Shown here: piece after piece, positions 8,246-16,450 of the stretch
How the letters are laid out: every line of letters begins with the position of its first letter
Numbering within the stretch: the first letter of the stretch is position 1
DNA from: Pseudomonadota bacterium
Lineage (GTDB): Bacteria > Pseudomonadota > Gammaproteobacteria > Steroidobacterales > Steroidobacteraceae
Reading direction: 5' to 3'
DNA length: 64,000 nucleotides
Assembly: GCA_023423935.1 (NCBI GenBank)
Contig: JAFAEQ010000078.1
Span: 1 to 64,000, forward strand
Program-made: the position numbers and the translations under genes
The notes under the pieces: model-generated
The model's input: the letters and a program-made list of their open reading frames with translations, nothing else
Database searches by the model: none
Told to the model about the DNA's origin: nothing

Positions 8246-9723
8246 GTACTCGGGCTCACTTGAGGACGACGCAGGATCGCGGCAAGGGCCGCAGCGCTCA
8301 CTCCGCCCATGAGCGTGAGACCGAGCGCGTCGGCGATCACACCTTCGAGAGGCAGCATTCGCACCATTATCAGAATTGCTCCGGATATTACGGCCAGAGT
8401 TCCTACGACTCGCAGACCATCCAATACATTGGCCGCGCCCATGTTCCCTTGTCGCACGGCCATGACGGCGAGAATCGGCGTACGCAGAGCGACGCCAGAC
8501 AGCGACAACGCGAGCGCCACGGCGAGCACGCCGAAGGGTGCCGCGAGCAGCACAGCGGCAATCGTCATGAGAAAACTCCAGAAAGAGAACTGACGATCCA
8601 CATGCGATCTCTCCGAAGCCAGCAAGGCCATGCGCGCCACGGTCGTGATCACCTGAGAAATGAACAACGGACTGAGCGCCTGCAGGATAGGCACCGCAGG
8701 CAGCCATTCCGGACCCAGCACGAACCCGATGAGATCCGTAGGGCCCATCGCGATCCATACACTCATCGGCATCGAGATCGCGATGAACATGCGCTGCGTG
8801 CGTTGTATGTGGCCCTGAAACTCGCTCCAGCGATCCCGCGTGCGACACAGGAGCGGAAGCAGGAAATTGCCCATCGCGGGCGCGAGCATCGTGAGCGGTA
8901 CATTGACGAGCTGGTTGGCCCGACTGAACAGACCCACCTCGCTCAGCACCAGAAAGAAACCGAGCACCCAGGAAGGAAAGTGGGTGCGCATAATGATGAG
9001 CAGATCCGAGCCCACCACGTGCCAGCCCGTTCGCAAGGCATCGCGATATTCGCGTGTCGGCGCAAAGCCCTGCGGGCGCACCGGCGCGAGACTGTACGCA
9101 ATCGAGCTGCGTCCGCACGCATTGGCGATCTGCGCGATGACCACGAGCATTGCGCCGTCCGTCCATCGCGAGGCGACGAACGCCGATGTGATGCCGAAAA
9201 TCAGCCCACCGATCTCGACGATGGCAACTGCGCCCACACGCATGTCGCGTCGCAGATTCGCTCGCGATTGCAAGCCGCACGATTCGATGATCAGGCTGAT
9301 CGCCAGAGCCGCTCCGATCGCAAACAGATCGGGAACGCCGAAGAGCATGGCCATGAGCGGCGCGCCCGCGACCATCAGGCCAGCCATCGCGAAACCCATG
9401 CCGACCTGCGTCCACCACAAGCTCGATGCGAGTGCCGCGTCGTAGCGGCGACCCGTCACGGTGGCCGTGCTCAGGCCGCCGTCGTTGATGCAGGACAGGA
9501 CCAGGAACAGCGGCGCCACGAGCGCGAACTTTCCGAACTCCGCGGGCAGCACCAACCGCGCGAGCACGACGTACTGAATCAGATGGACGGCGACCTTGGC
9601 GCTTTGCCACAGAAGCGATGCCGTTGCTCGTCGATCGAGATCTCGGGTCGTGGCTGACCGCTCCGCGGCTTCTGCCGCGTCAACCGTGACGCCGGGCTTC
9701 AGTGCCTCGGGATGTGCGCTCAA
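8242..9723 (-). CDS. Wzx-like polysaccharide flippase (MOP superfamily)
   Basis: A 493-residue integral membrane protein with about 12-14 hydrophobic helices from residue 35 onward, starting ATASLLWQSAKVAVHLIQYVVLARLV as in Wzx/PST lipid-linked oligosaccharide translocases. It would flip undecaprenyl-PP-linked repeat units to the periplasm for the polymerase at 17642-18919. I place the start at TTG 9723: it overlaps the preceding stop as TTGA and has AAGGTGGG seven bases upstream. The in-frame ATG at 9807 would add a hydrophilic 28-residue tail inside the neighbouring gene. Confidence 0.85.
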   Translation of the reverse strand: MSAHPEALKPGVTVDAAEAAERSATTRDLDRRATASLLWQSAKVAVHLIQYVVLARLVLPAEFGKFALVAPLFLVLSCINDGGLSTATVTGRRYDAALASSLWWTQVGMGFAMAGLMVAGAPLMAMLFGVPDLFAIGAALAISLIIESCGLQSRANLRRDMRVGAVAIVEIGGLIFGITSAFVASRWTDGAMLVVIAQIANACGRSSIAYSLAPVRPQGFAPTREYRDALRTGWHVVGSDLLIIMRTHFPSWVLGFFLVLSEVGLFSRANQLVNVPLTMLAPAMGNFLLPLLCRTRDRWSEFQGHIQRTQRMFIAISMPMSVWIAMGPTDLIGFVLGPEWLPAVPILQALSPLFISQVITTVARMALLASERSHVDRQFSFWSFLMTIAAVLLAAPFGVLAVALALSLSGVALRTPILAVMAVRQGNMGAANVLDGLRVVGTLAVISGAILIMVRMLPLEGVIADALGLTLMGGVSAAALAAILRRPQVSPST

Positions 9724-10979
9724 GCAGATCCCACCTTCACCGATTTCGACGCGGCGTACCTGCCGCCCTCGCTCGACGGTGACTGCGCGAGATTCGCGGT
9801 TTCCCATACGCGCATGTAGTCGTCGAACACCCTCTCGACACTGAAACGTCTGCTCGCCTCGACGCAGGCGGCCGCAAAGCGGCTACCCCTCCAGCCCTGG
9901 TCGATCTGTTGTTGCAGGATCCTCGCGAGCTCGGCGCTGTCACCGGTTCTGTAGATGAAGCCCGTACGACCATGATCGACGATCTCGGGCATGCCGCCGG
10001 CGCTGGAGACGAGCGAGGGCACTCCGTAGGCATACCCCTCGTAGATCACACGTCCGAGAGGTTCTTCCCAGACCGACGGAACGACGAGCGCATCGATTCG
10101 ATCGAAGAGCTCTGCAGGACGCACGAATCCGAGAAAATGAATATTCGGTGCGCCGTAGTTGCGCTGAAGCTCCGCCGTATAGGCTTCATCGCCCTTGCCG
10201 CCGAGCAGTACGGTGACGCGGGCCGGATCGAGCCGTTTAACCGCATCGAGCAACACCTCGATTCCCTTCGTGTTCTCGATGCGTCCCAGATAGCCGAGAG
10301 TAATCGCATCGCCCGGCGCGCGATCGGCGCGCGCCCTGGCTGTCACCTGCGCATTGTTCACACCATGAATGATGTACTTGTGATCGACGTTCGCGAACAG
10401 TCCTGTGTTTTCCAGGCGCGTCAGCATGCGACGGCTCAGGCTGATCACGGCGGCAGGCAGATGCGATGCGCGACGTCGCGGCAGGGTGAACACTCGACAC
10501 ATGCCGCACTGCTTCTGGCAGTTGTGCGAGCCGTTGACCATCGTCGACTTGGGGCAACCCAGATAGTAGTCGTGCAGCATCTGTACGAGAGGAATGCGCA
10601 GCCTGCGCACCGTCCACCAGATCGCGGCCGAGAAACCCTGAAGGTTGCCCGTCTGCACGACATCGGGACGCTCGCGCTCGAGAATGGTCCTGACGCGCGC
10701 GGCCATGACCGGATTCCAGGCATCGATCAGATGCCAGGTCATGCGAATCGGTGCGCTGTGCGCCTCCTCCGCCTGCTTCCAGAAAATGTTGGCCAGCGGC
10801 ACGTAGTACGTCTTCACCCCGTTGATCGCATCCTCCCGCGCAATGCCGTCGGGCGACAGGCTGATCACGACCGCTTCGTGCCCGCGCGCCACCAACGCCT
10901 CCGCCAGAATGCGCACGGTCCGCTCGGCACCGCCGCGTTCATTGGGAGCATAGAGTGTGGATACGAAAGCGATCTTCAT
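9720..10979 (-). CDS. Glycosyltransferase family 4
   Basis: A 419-residue GT-B glycosyltransferase. The N-terminal acceptor domain begins MKIAFVSTLYAPNERGGAER, the classic GT4 opening with a glycine-rich loop. The C-terminal donor domain contains ITLGYLGRIENTKGIEVLL and the EX7E-type region EEPLGRVIYEGYAYGVPSL. A short Cys-rich insert (GCPKSTMVNGSHNCQKQCGMC, residues about 146-166) is often seen in GT4 enzymes of EPS loci. The donor sugar is unknown. Its stop overlaps the flippase start; a 157-base gap with a 9-base repeat element separates it from the methyltransferase upstream. Confidence 0.9.
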   Translation of the reverse strand: MKIAFVSTLYAPNERGGAERTVRILAEALVARGHEAVVISLSPDGIAREDAINGVKTYYVPLANIFWKQAEEAHSAPIRMTWHLIDAWNPVMAARVRTILERERPDVVQTGNLQGFSAAIWWTVRRLRIPLVQMLHDYYLGCPKSTMVNGSHNCQKQCGMCRVFTLPRRRASHLPAAVISLSRRMLTRLENTGLFANVDHKYIIHGVNNAQVTARARADRAPGDAITLGYLGRIENTKGIEVLLDAVKRLDPARVTVLLGGKGDEAYTAELQRNYGAPNIHFLGFVRPAELFDRIDALVVPSVWEEPLGRVIYEGYAYGVPSLVSSAGGMPEIVDHGRTGFIYRTGDSAELARILQQQIDQGWRGSRFAAACVEASRRFSVERVFDDYMRVWETANLAQSPSSEGGRYAASKSVKVGSA

Positions 10980-10994
10980 GAGGCGCGCTGCGCG

Positions 10995-11135
10995 GTGATG
11001 ACAGTGATATGAGTGATGGCGGTGATGGAGGTGATAGCAGTGATGACGGTAAGAAGGCGCTGCACGCGTGCGCGCGCCGCCATCACTTTCATCACTCTCA
11101 TCACTTCCATCACTGTCATCCCCTTCATCACTTCC
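10995..11135. repeat. Nonamer-repeat inverted element inside the EPS operon
   Basis: Six 9-base units of type GTGATGRNR run from 10995 to 11048, and six units of the complementary type ATCACTNYC run from 11082 to 11135. A GC-rich spacer between them is itself palindromic (GGCGC..GCACGCGTGC..GCGCC). The second arm abuts the TGA stop of the methyltransferase (11136-11138). It sits between two co-directional operon genes, so it should be present in the polycistronic mRNA as a long stem-loop. Confidence 0.88.
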
Positions 11136-11885
11136 TCAGACCCTCAACTCGAAATAGCAGAACCACGCGTACCGATTCACGAACGGGATGCGGCACAGCG
11201 CACGGTCCAGGGCCCACACCATTCGCGTGAGCAGCGAGTCGCGCTTCACGTGGCGGGTCACGAGTCCGAGTGCCGGTGCGATCAGACCGAAGTAGCGCAC
11301 GCGTGACGATGAGAACGCCTTCGCCATATAGCGCAGGTCTTTCACGAGCAATGGATGCTCATCTGGCGTGCGCAGCTCGGGCGTACGGTTGCGATACCAG
11401 TTCACCGCAGGATTGTGACCCAGCGGCTCGGCAAAGATGGCCACGCCGCCGGGTCGGAGCACACGGCGCAGCTCCTGCACCGATTTTTGGATATCGAGGT
11501 GATGGATGATGCCGCTACCCACCACTACATCGACGCTGGCATCCGCAAGGTGCATGTCCTCGGCATTATCGACATGGAAATTCACGTTCGGCAGATTCCT
11601 GTGTGCCGCGATCCGTTCGGCCTGCTGAATGGCCACATCGGAAATATCGATGCCGGTGACCTGCCGCGCCACATGGCTCAGATCGAATGCCATGATCTCA
11701 TCGCCGCAGCCGTACTCGAGTACGGTACGTGCACGACTCGCTGCGGTGACACGCGAGCGAAATTCCTCGAAGCCATACGCGATAGCATCGTAGAAGCGGC
11801 GCGTGCGACTCTCCCGCTCGGAGTTGTCCGCGAACCGCTGGTTGTGGAAATCACGTTCTCGGGCGATGCGCTCTGCTGCCTGCAT
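11136..11885 (-). CDS. Class I SAM-dependent methyltransferase
   Basis: A 249-residue Rossmann-fold methyltransferase. Motif I is VLEYGCGDEIMAFDL, the acidic end of strand 2 is VTGIDISDVAI, and motif IV/post-I are AEDMHLADASVDVVVGSGIIHHL and LRRVLRPGGVAIFAEPLGHNP, as in the Methyltransf_11 group. It probably methylates a sugar hydroxyl or modifies a lipid-linked intermediate of the exopolysaccharide, judged only by location. The ATG at 11885 has GAGG seven bases upstream and follows the previous stop by nine bases. Confidence 0.88.
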   Translation of the reverse strand: MQAAERIARERDFHNQRFADNSERESRTRRFYDAIAYGFEEFRSRVTAASRARTVLEYGCGDEIMAFDLSHVARQVTGIDISDVAIQQAERIAAHRNLPNVNFHVDNAEDMHLADASVDVVVGSGIIHHLDIQKSVQELRRVLRPGGVAIFAEPLGHNPAVNWYRNRTPELRTPDEHPLLVKDLRYMAKAFSSSRVRYFGLIAPALGLVTRHVKRDSLLTRMVWALDRALCRIPFVNRYAWFCYFELRV

Positions 11886-11894
11886 TGACTTGCC

Positions 11895-13187
11895 TCACTT
11901 CACTGGACTGGCACTGAAACGCTTGAGCGTCTGCAATGCCGGACGATGCGCGCTCTCGTCGCGCTGCAACTGAACGATGGTCTGGCGCAGCTGTCGACCG
12001 CGATCGGACCATTGGTAAAGACTCTGAGCGATCTCGAACGACTGCTGCTGGCACTCATTGAGCGCATCGAAGCGATCGATCTCGGTGACGATCGCCTCGA
12101 CCAGCGAGGACAGATCCTCGCGCGAGATCATGTGGCTGCGCAGGCTCTGCGGCAGGCCGGCCGCCGCGTCCGCAAGCGTCGCGACCGGCACGCGCGCGAA
12201 CATGTAATCGAGAAACTTCAGCTTGAAGCCGCCGCCGAAGACTTCCGGCACGACCGCCATGCGCGCCTGCGCGAGCACCGCCGCGGGATCATCCACGAAG
12301 CCATGGAACTCGGCGGCTTGCGCCTGCGCCTGAAGCTCGGCTTTGAGCGCCTGCGGCACATCGCCGATCACATCGAGCACGATGCCGTGCTTTGCAAACT
12401 GCGGGTCGGCCACTTCGATGAAGCGGCGCAGATTCTCCTGCTTCACGACCCAGCGGAACGATCCGACGATCGCCACACGACGCGGCGTATGAGCATCGAT
12501 GGTGCGCGACGCGACGATCGAGCCTGCGTAGCCCGGCGTGAGTGTGAGCGCGAGCGGCCCAACACTCTCCGGAACGCCTTCGAGCAATGCGCGACCGTCC
12601 TCATCGGTGATGGTCGTCAGCAGATCCACGTTCCTGATCAACCGACGCTCGAGCGTGTGAACCTTCAGGGCATTCAGGCGCAACGCCAGTTTCTTCGGCA
12701 ACGCGGCCTGCGTCTCGATGCCCATCGAGCGCCAGAGTGCCGCTTCGTGATTGTGCGATACGTGCACGAGCACGGGTCTGGGCGAGAACGAATAACTGTA
12801 GGCGAGACAACGATCGAGCGCCCATCCGGCGGCATAGCCATCGAGCACGATCGCGTCCCAGCGCTCGGCGAGTTGCTCCTCGAGAACCTGTCGATAACTG
12901 TGAGTGGCGTCGATCGCCGCCGCGTTCGGCAAGCGGCTGAACAAGGCCGCGACTGCACTGCCCTTTCCATTCGGGACACCGATCCACTCGACGCTTTGCG
13001 CATCGCGCGGCACTGCGTCCGTGTAGCCCGGCCCCAGAAAGCGCACGGTCGCGCCCGCTTCCGCCAGCGACTCGGCAAGCTTTGCGGAGTACACCTTCGC
13101 GCCCGCATCCGCCGGATACGGAATGTATCTCCCGATCCACAGGCATTTGAGTGCGCGCGATGGCTCGGCGGTGTTCTCAGACAGCAC
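11895..13187 (-). CDS. GT-B glycosyltransferase (GT4-like)
   Basis: A 430-residue glycosyltransferase with an N-terminal half opening CLWIGRYIPYPADAGAKVYS, typical of the first strand and glycine-rich loop of GT-B enzymes, and a C-terminal donor-binding half with RVAIVGSFRWVVKQENLRRF and VPEVFGGGFKLKFLDYMFARVPV, the expected nucleotide-sugar binding region. GTG at 13187 is the probable start, with GAGGA eight bases upstream, and overlaps the acyltransferase stop by 11 bases. The family resembles glycosyltransferases of exosortase-linked EPS loci; the sugar is unknown. Confidence 0.8.
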   Translation of the reverse strand: MLSENTAEPSRALKCLWIGRYIPYPADAGAKVYSAKLAESLAEAGATVRFLGPGYTDAVPRDAQSVEWIGVPNGKGSAVAALFSRLPNAAAIDATHSYRQVLEEQLAERWDAIVLDGYAAGWALDRCLAYSYSFSPRPVLVHVSHNHEAALWRSMGIETQAALPKKLALRLNALKVHTLERRLIRNVDLLTTITDEDGRALLEGVPESVGPLALTLTPGYAGSIVASRTIDAHTPRRVAIVGSFRWVVKQENLRRFIEVADPQFAKHGIVLDVIGDVPQALKAELQAQAQAAEFHGFVDDPAAVLAQARMAVVPEVFGGGFKLKFLDYMFARVPVATLADAAAGLPQSLRSHMISREDLSSLVEAIVTEIDRFDALNECQQQSFEIAQSLYQWSDRGRQLRQTIVQLQRDESAHRPALQTLKRFSASPVK

Positions 13188-14298
13188 GAACGGTTCCTCT
13201 CACTTCGGTCGACGGCGCCAGCGCGCGCTTCATCATCTGCGCGAGCCGAGTTTCGAACAGCCACCACGACACCCAGGACACGGGAATGGCAATGGCCAGC
13301 GTGGCCAGTGCGAAGACGATCAGACTTGCCGTCACTCCGAAGCTCGCGAGCAAGTACGGAACGACGAACAGCTTGATGGCCGCCATGACCGGGGTGTGCC
13401 ACAGATAGAAGCTGTAACTGATGCGGCCGAGAAACTGGAACGTCGGGCCGCAGAGAAACGCGCTCTGCGCACTCGCATTGACGGTGACGCTGGCGAACAG
13501 ATGAATCGACGCAAGGAAAGCCACGACCATCGCCAGCCAGCGCCCATCGAGCAGGAAATCGAACACCGTATCGTTCAGGTGGGCCATGAATGCACCGGTC
13601 GCACGCCACGCCACAAGGAACACCAGCAAACTCACCGCCGGATATTGAAGCCACCGTTTGTGCTCGACGAACCAGTCGCGATACTTGAACACGAGCACGC
13701 CGGTGACAAAGAACAGCGCGCGCGGGAACAGGAGAATGAACACGGCGGCCACGCACAGCCAGCCGACGAAGAGCACCTTGCTTGCGCGATGTCGCCGATA
13801 CAGCACCAAGGCCACGGCTGAGCTCAGATAGAACACCCATTCATAGCTCAGGCTCCAGGACACCTGATGGATCATGGGGAAGCGGACGATGGGCGGCAGC
13901 AGGAACAGGTTGCCGACGACGAGGGCGGCGGTCCCTGCCGCGGACGTATTCGCGAAAGGCGGAACCTGGAGCGCGATGCCGACGATCGTGACCGCGCACA
14001 AGGCCGGCACCCAGGCGGAGAAGATACGCGTGAAGCGGTCTTTGAGGAATCCGCCGATTGTCGGGTGACGCAGCAGGCTGCCGAGAATCACAAAGCCGCT
14101 GATCATGAAGAACATCTCGACGCCGTAGGTGAGCGACATCCAGAGATACCCGACTGCATCGGCGAGCGGTGTGCCGGAAGGCCATGCGATCACGCCGGCG
14201 CTGCCGATATGGAAAACGAACACGAGCAGCGCGCACAGGCCGCGGTAGCCGTTCAGCGCGACGTTGAAGTCCTGTCGTCGGTGCGAGGACGGCGTCAT
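13177..14298 (-). CDS. Acyltransferase 3 family membrane protein
   Basis: A 373-residue integral membrane O-acyltransferase (OafA/NodX-like). The first helix carries the hallmark NGYRGLCALLVFVFH, with the Arg and His conserved in this family, and the second MSLTYGVEMFFMISGFVI. About ten hydrophobic helices follow, ending in a basic tail. It is expected to transfer an acyl, usually acetyl, group from the cytoplasm to exopolysaccharide sugars. The start ATG at 14298 overlaps the previous stop as ATGA. It is the first of two membrane acyltransferases in this operon. Confidence 0.88.
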   Translation of the reverse strand: MTPSSHRRQDFNVALNGYRGLCALLVFVFHIGSAGVIAWPSGTPLADAVGYLWMSLTYGVEMFFMISGFVILGSLLRHPTIGGFLKDRFTRIFSAWVPALCAVTIVGIALQVPPFANTSAAGTAALVVGNLFLLPPIVRFPMIHQVSWSLSYEWVFYLSSAVALVLYRRHRASKVLFVGWLCVAAVFILLFPRALFFVTGVLVFKYRDWFVEHKRWLQYPAVSLLVFLVAWRATGAFMAHLNDTVFDFLLDGRWLAMVVAFLASIHLFASVTVNASAQSAFLCGPTFQFLGRISYSFYLWHTPVMAAIKLFVVPYLLASFGVTASLIVFALATLAIAIPVSWVSWWLFETRLAQMMKRALAPSTEVRGTVRAV

Positions 14299-15302
14299 GT
14301 GCCCACGTCCTTGACCGATCGGCTTTGATCTCCGAAGTACTTGATGAACGCCGCGGCTGCGCGGGGCTGCGATCCGTTCGAGAGCCGTGTGTCGAGATCC
14401 TTGTTCTTGTATTCCCAGTAGTTGTGGTAAGCGACCTTGTTCTCGCGCATCCACCCAGCCATCTGCTCGATGAAATACGCATCGTCTGGTGCCCCGACAT
14501 ACTTCGCGTGAGGTCCCGTACCCCACTCCGGAATTGACAGGCGCTTGCGATGAGCCTGGGCAAAGTCGCGTTGCCACTTGAGCCCGTGATGCATGTTCAT
14601 GCGGGTCTGCCAGCGATCTTCGGGCTTCTGCGTCTTGCCCTCGACCGGCATGTTGTAGAAATCCAGCCCGATGAAGTCGACGAACTCATCGCCCGGATAG
14701 GCACGCTCCGCTGAGAAACCGCTGGCCGACGCGGCAGGACACCAGTCGTACTGGAACTTTGCTCCCGTGACTGAACGCAGCACGGTGACGATCCGGCGCC
14801 ACGCATCGGCCCAGGCCTCCGGATCTTTCGTCGCGCTCCAGGGATACCAGTTCGCGTTGAACTCCCAGCCGAGACGGATCACGCAGTCGCGATATCCGTT
14901 CGTCACGAGCAACCCGCCATAGGTGCGATAGAGATCATCGAATTGGCCGTTTGCCGCGTCTCGCAGACTGCCTTTCGAAGGTAACATCGGCAACGAATAC
15001 ACCACGGCCTGCGCCGCCTTGCTCCAGCACTTCACGCCCCATGTCGTACCCTGCTGCAGCACGTCCCACGCGATGAACTCGAGCGTCTGATCGACATCGC
15101 GACCGAGCCATCGCTGAAAGTTCTTCAGGCGCTCCGTTCCCTTGCAGCCTGCGCCGAGATACACGCCCAATCCCGGCGGACGCGAATCGACAGTGAGCCA
15201 GGTCGGTGCCTGCGGCTGTTTCTTTTTCTCGGCCGCAGACAGCGGCAGTGCGATGGATGCGCCGCTGGCCGCAAGCAAAGAAAGCACCGCACGACGATTC
15301 AT
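14295..15302 (-). CDS. GH26-like secreted glycoside hydrolase of the EPS operon
   Basis: A 335-residue protein with a twin-arginine-like signal (MNRRAVLSLLAASGASIALP, cut near SAAE). The fold is consistent with a clan GH-A (beta/alpha)8 barrel close to GH26: DCVIRLGWEFNANWYPW holds the candidate acid/base Glu, and KRLSIPEWGTGPHA the candidate nucleophile Glu. Such enzymes in EPS operons trim or release nascent polymer. Substrate is not predictable; beta-mannan or a related linkage is the family norm. Both junctions are 4-base ATGA overlaps. Exact family membership needs a profile search. Confidence 0.75.
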   Translation of the reverse strand: MNRRAVLSLLAASGASIALPLSAAEKKKQPQAPTWLTVDSRPPGLGVYLGAGCKGTERLKNFQRWLGRDVDQTLEFIAWDVLQQGTTWGVKCWSKAAQAVVYSLPMLPSKGSLRDAANGQFDDLYRTYGGLLVTNGYRDCVIRLGWEFNANWYPWSATKDPEAWADAWRRIVTVLRSVTGAKFQYDWCPAASASGFSAERAYPGDEFVDFIGLDFYNMPVEGKTQKPEDRWQTRMNMHHGLKWQRDFAQAHRKRLSIPEWGTGPHAKYVGAPDDAYFIEQMAGWMRENKVAYHNYWEYKNKDLDTRLSNGSQPRAAAAFIKYFGDQSRSVKDVGT

Positions 15303-16450
15303 TGGCCACCTCGAATCGAATTGGCCGGGGTCCAGGTCTGAAACCGCTCGCCGCGCAGCGAGCGCCAGACACCGAGCCCAGCGCCTGCCAGAGCGATGAG
15401 CACATCGACGATCTGCGAGAACGGCTTCACTTGTGTCGCATGCCCGAGCACCCCGCCGATGACGGCGAGCGCAAGCAGTGCCAGCGCAATGAGCGGGTAA
15501 CCCGCAACGAGTAGCGCCAACAGATAGGCCACGCCGCCGAACGCGAGGAAATAGATGCTCAGCCAGCGAATCAGCTTGTGCGAAACATACTTGTAACGAG
15601 TCAGCAGGTCCGTCGTGCGCAGTCGCGGCCAGATCAACCGGTGAACATTGAAGGCCTGGCAAGCGATGCGTACCTTGCGACTGAACTCTTCCGAGGAATC
15701 GGACACGGACTCTTCGAAAGCCCGTACGTCGCGCGCCTGGATCACGCGATGACCATCGACCAGCGCCATCAGCGACACGTACATATCGTCGATGATGTGA
15801 TCGGGCGGCGCATGCCTGAGCTCGCGGCGGATCGCGAAGATCGAACCGTCCGCGCCCATCATCGAACCCGTCTCGGATTCGAGACGCTTCACGGCTTCCT
15901 CGAATCGCCAATAGAGCGAGCCACTCGATGCGGTGACCGAGGCATCCGGATTGGTGTAGTTCAGGTTGCCGCACACGCAGCCCACGCGCGGATCGGCGAA
16001 GTGCTTGCGCAGATCGGCAATGCAGTCGAGATCAAGGAACACATTGGCGTCCGTGAACACGAGCACGTCCGCGTCTGCCCGCGAGGACAGCAGATTCATC
16101 CCGTACGTCTTGCCATGCCGCTCGGGCGAGACATGCAGATCGATCTGAGACTCGAACTGCCGCAGGATTTCCGCCGTCCGATCCGAGGACGCATCGACAT
16201 ACACCAGAATCTGCAGGCCCGGCTCACGCTCGCGCAGCTCGAGCAGGTTGCGGATTTTGCGCTCGATGACCCGCTCTTCGTTGTAAGCGCACATACAAAC
16301 GGCAAAGCGCAGCGGCTTCGTTTCCAGATGTGCGGCGGGCGGAACGCGGTTGAACGCGCGCAGTGCGAGCAAGCTCAGCGGATACGTGACGAAGGGATGC
16401 AGCGCGAGCATCACGCACAGCGTACCAATGATGATGAGCGCGAGTGTCAC
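15299..16450 (-). CDS. Membrane glycosyltransferase family 2
   Basis: A 383-residue processive-type GT2 enzyme: one N-terminal helix (residues 2-25), a catalytic domain with FAVCMCAYNEERVI, ILVYVDASSDRT and the DxD-like LVFTDANVFLD, the ED-type IIDDMYVSLMA and RKVRIACQAF, then three or so C-terminal helices (about 295-350). It adds a sugar to the lipid-linked repeat unit or polymer. The start is GTG at 16450, overlapping the previous stop as GTGA; longer in-frame starts would run far into the OpgC-like gene. Confidence 0.88.
   Translation of the reverse strand: MTLALIIIGTLCVMLALHPFVTYPLSLLALRAFNRVPPAAHLETKPLRFAVCMCAYNEERVIERKIRNLLELREREPGLQILVYVDASSDRTAEILRQFESQIDLHVSPERHGKTYGMNLLSSRADADVLVFTDANVFLDLDCIADLRKHFADPRVGCVCGNLNYTNPDASVTASSGSLYWRFEEAVKRLESETGSMMGADGSIFAIRRELRHAPPDHIIDDMYVSLMALVDGHRVIQARDVRAFEESVSDSSEEFSRKVRIACQAFNVHRLIWPRLRTTDLLTRYKYVSHKLIRWLSIYFLAFGGVAYLLALLVAGYPLIALALLALAVIGGVLGHATQVKPFSQIVDVLIALAGAGLGVWRSLRGERFQTWTPANSIRGGQ

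Noticed and set aside
8246..9610. A longer open frame upstream of the pyruvyltransferase-glycosyltransferase fusion, reaching 9610 on the minus strand
   Set aside because: This part is Arg/His/Gly-rich noise in another frame of the flippase gene; the real protein starts at ATG 8245.
10995..11135. Possible CRISPR array at this and the other repeat sites
   Set aside because: Units are 7 or 9 bases, contiguous and degenerate, with no unique spacers of constant length and no cas genes in the window.
11009..11230. A His-rich peptide frame (HHFHHSHHFHHCH) that looks like a metal-binding protein
   Set aside because: It is a translation of the ATCACTNYC repeat arm; the His periodicity comes from the DNA repeat.
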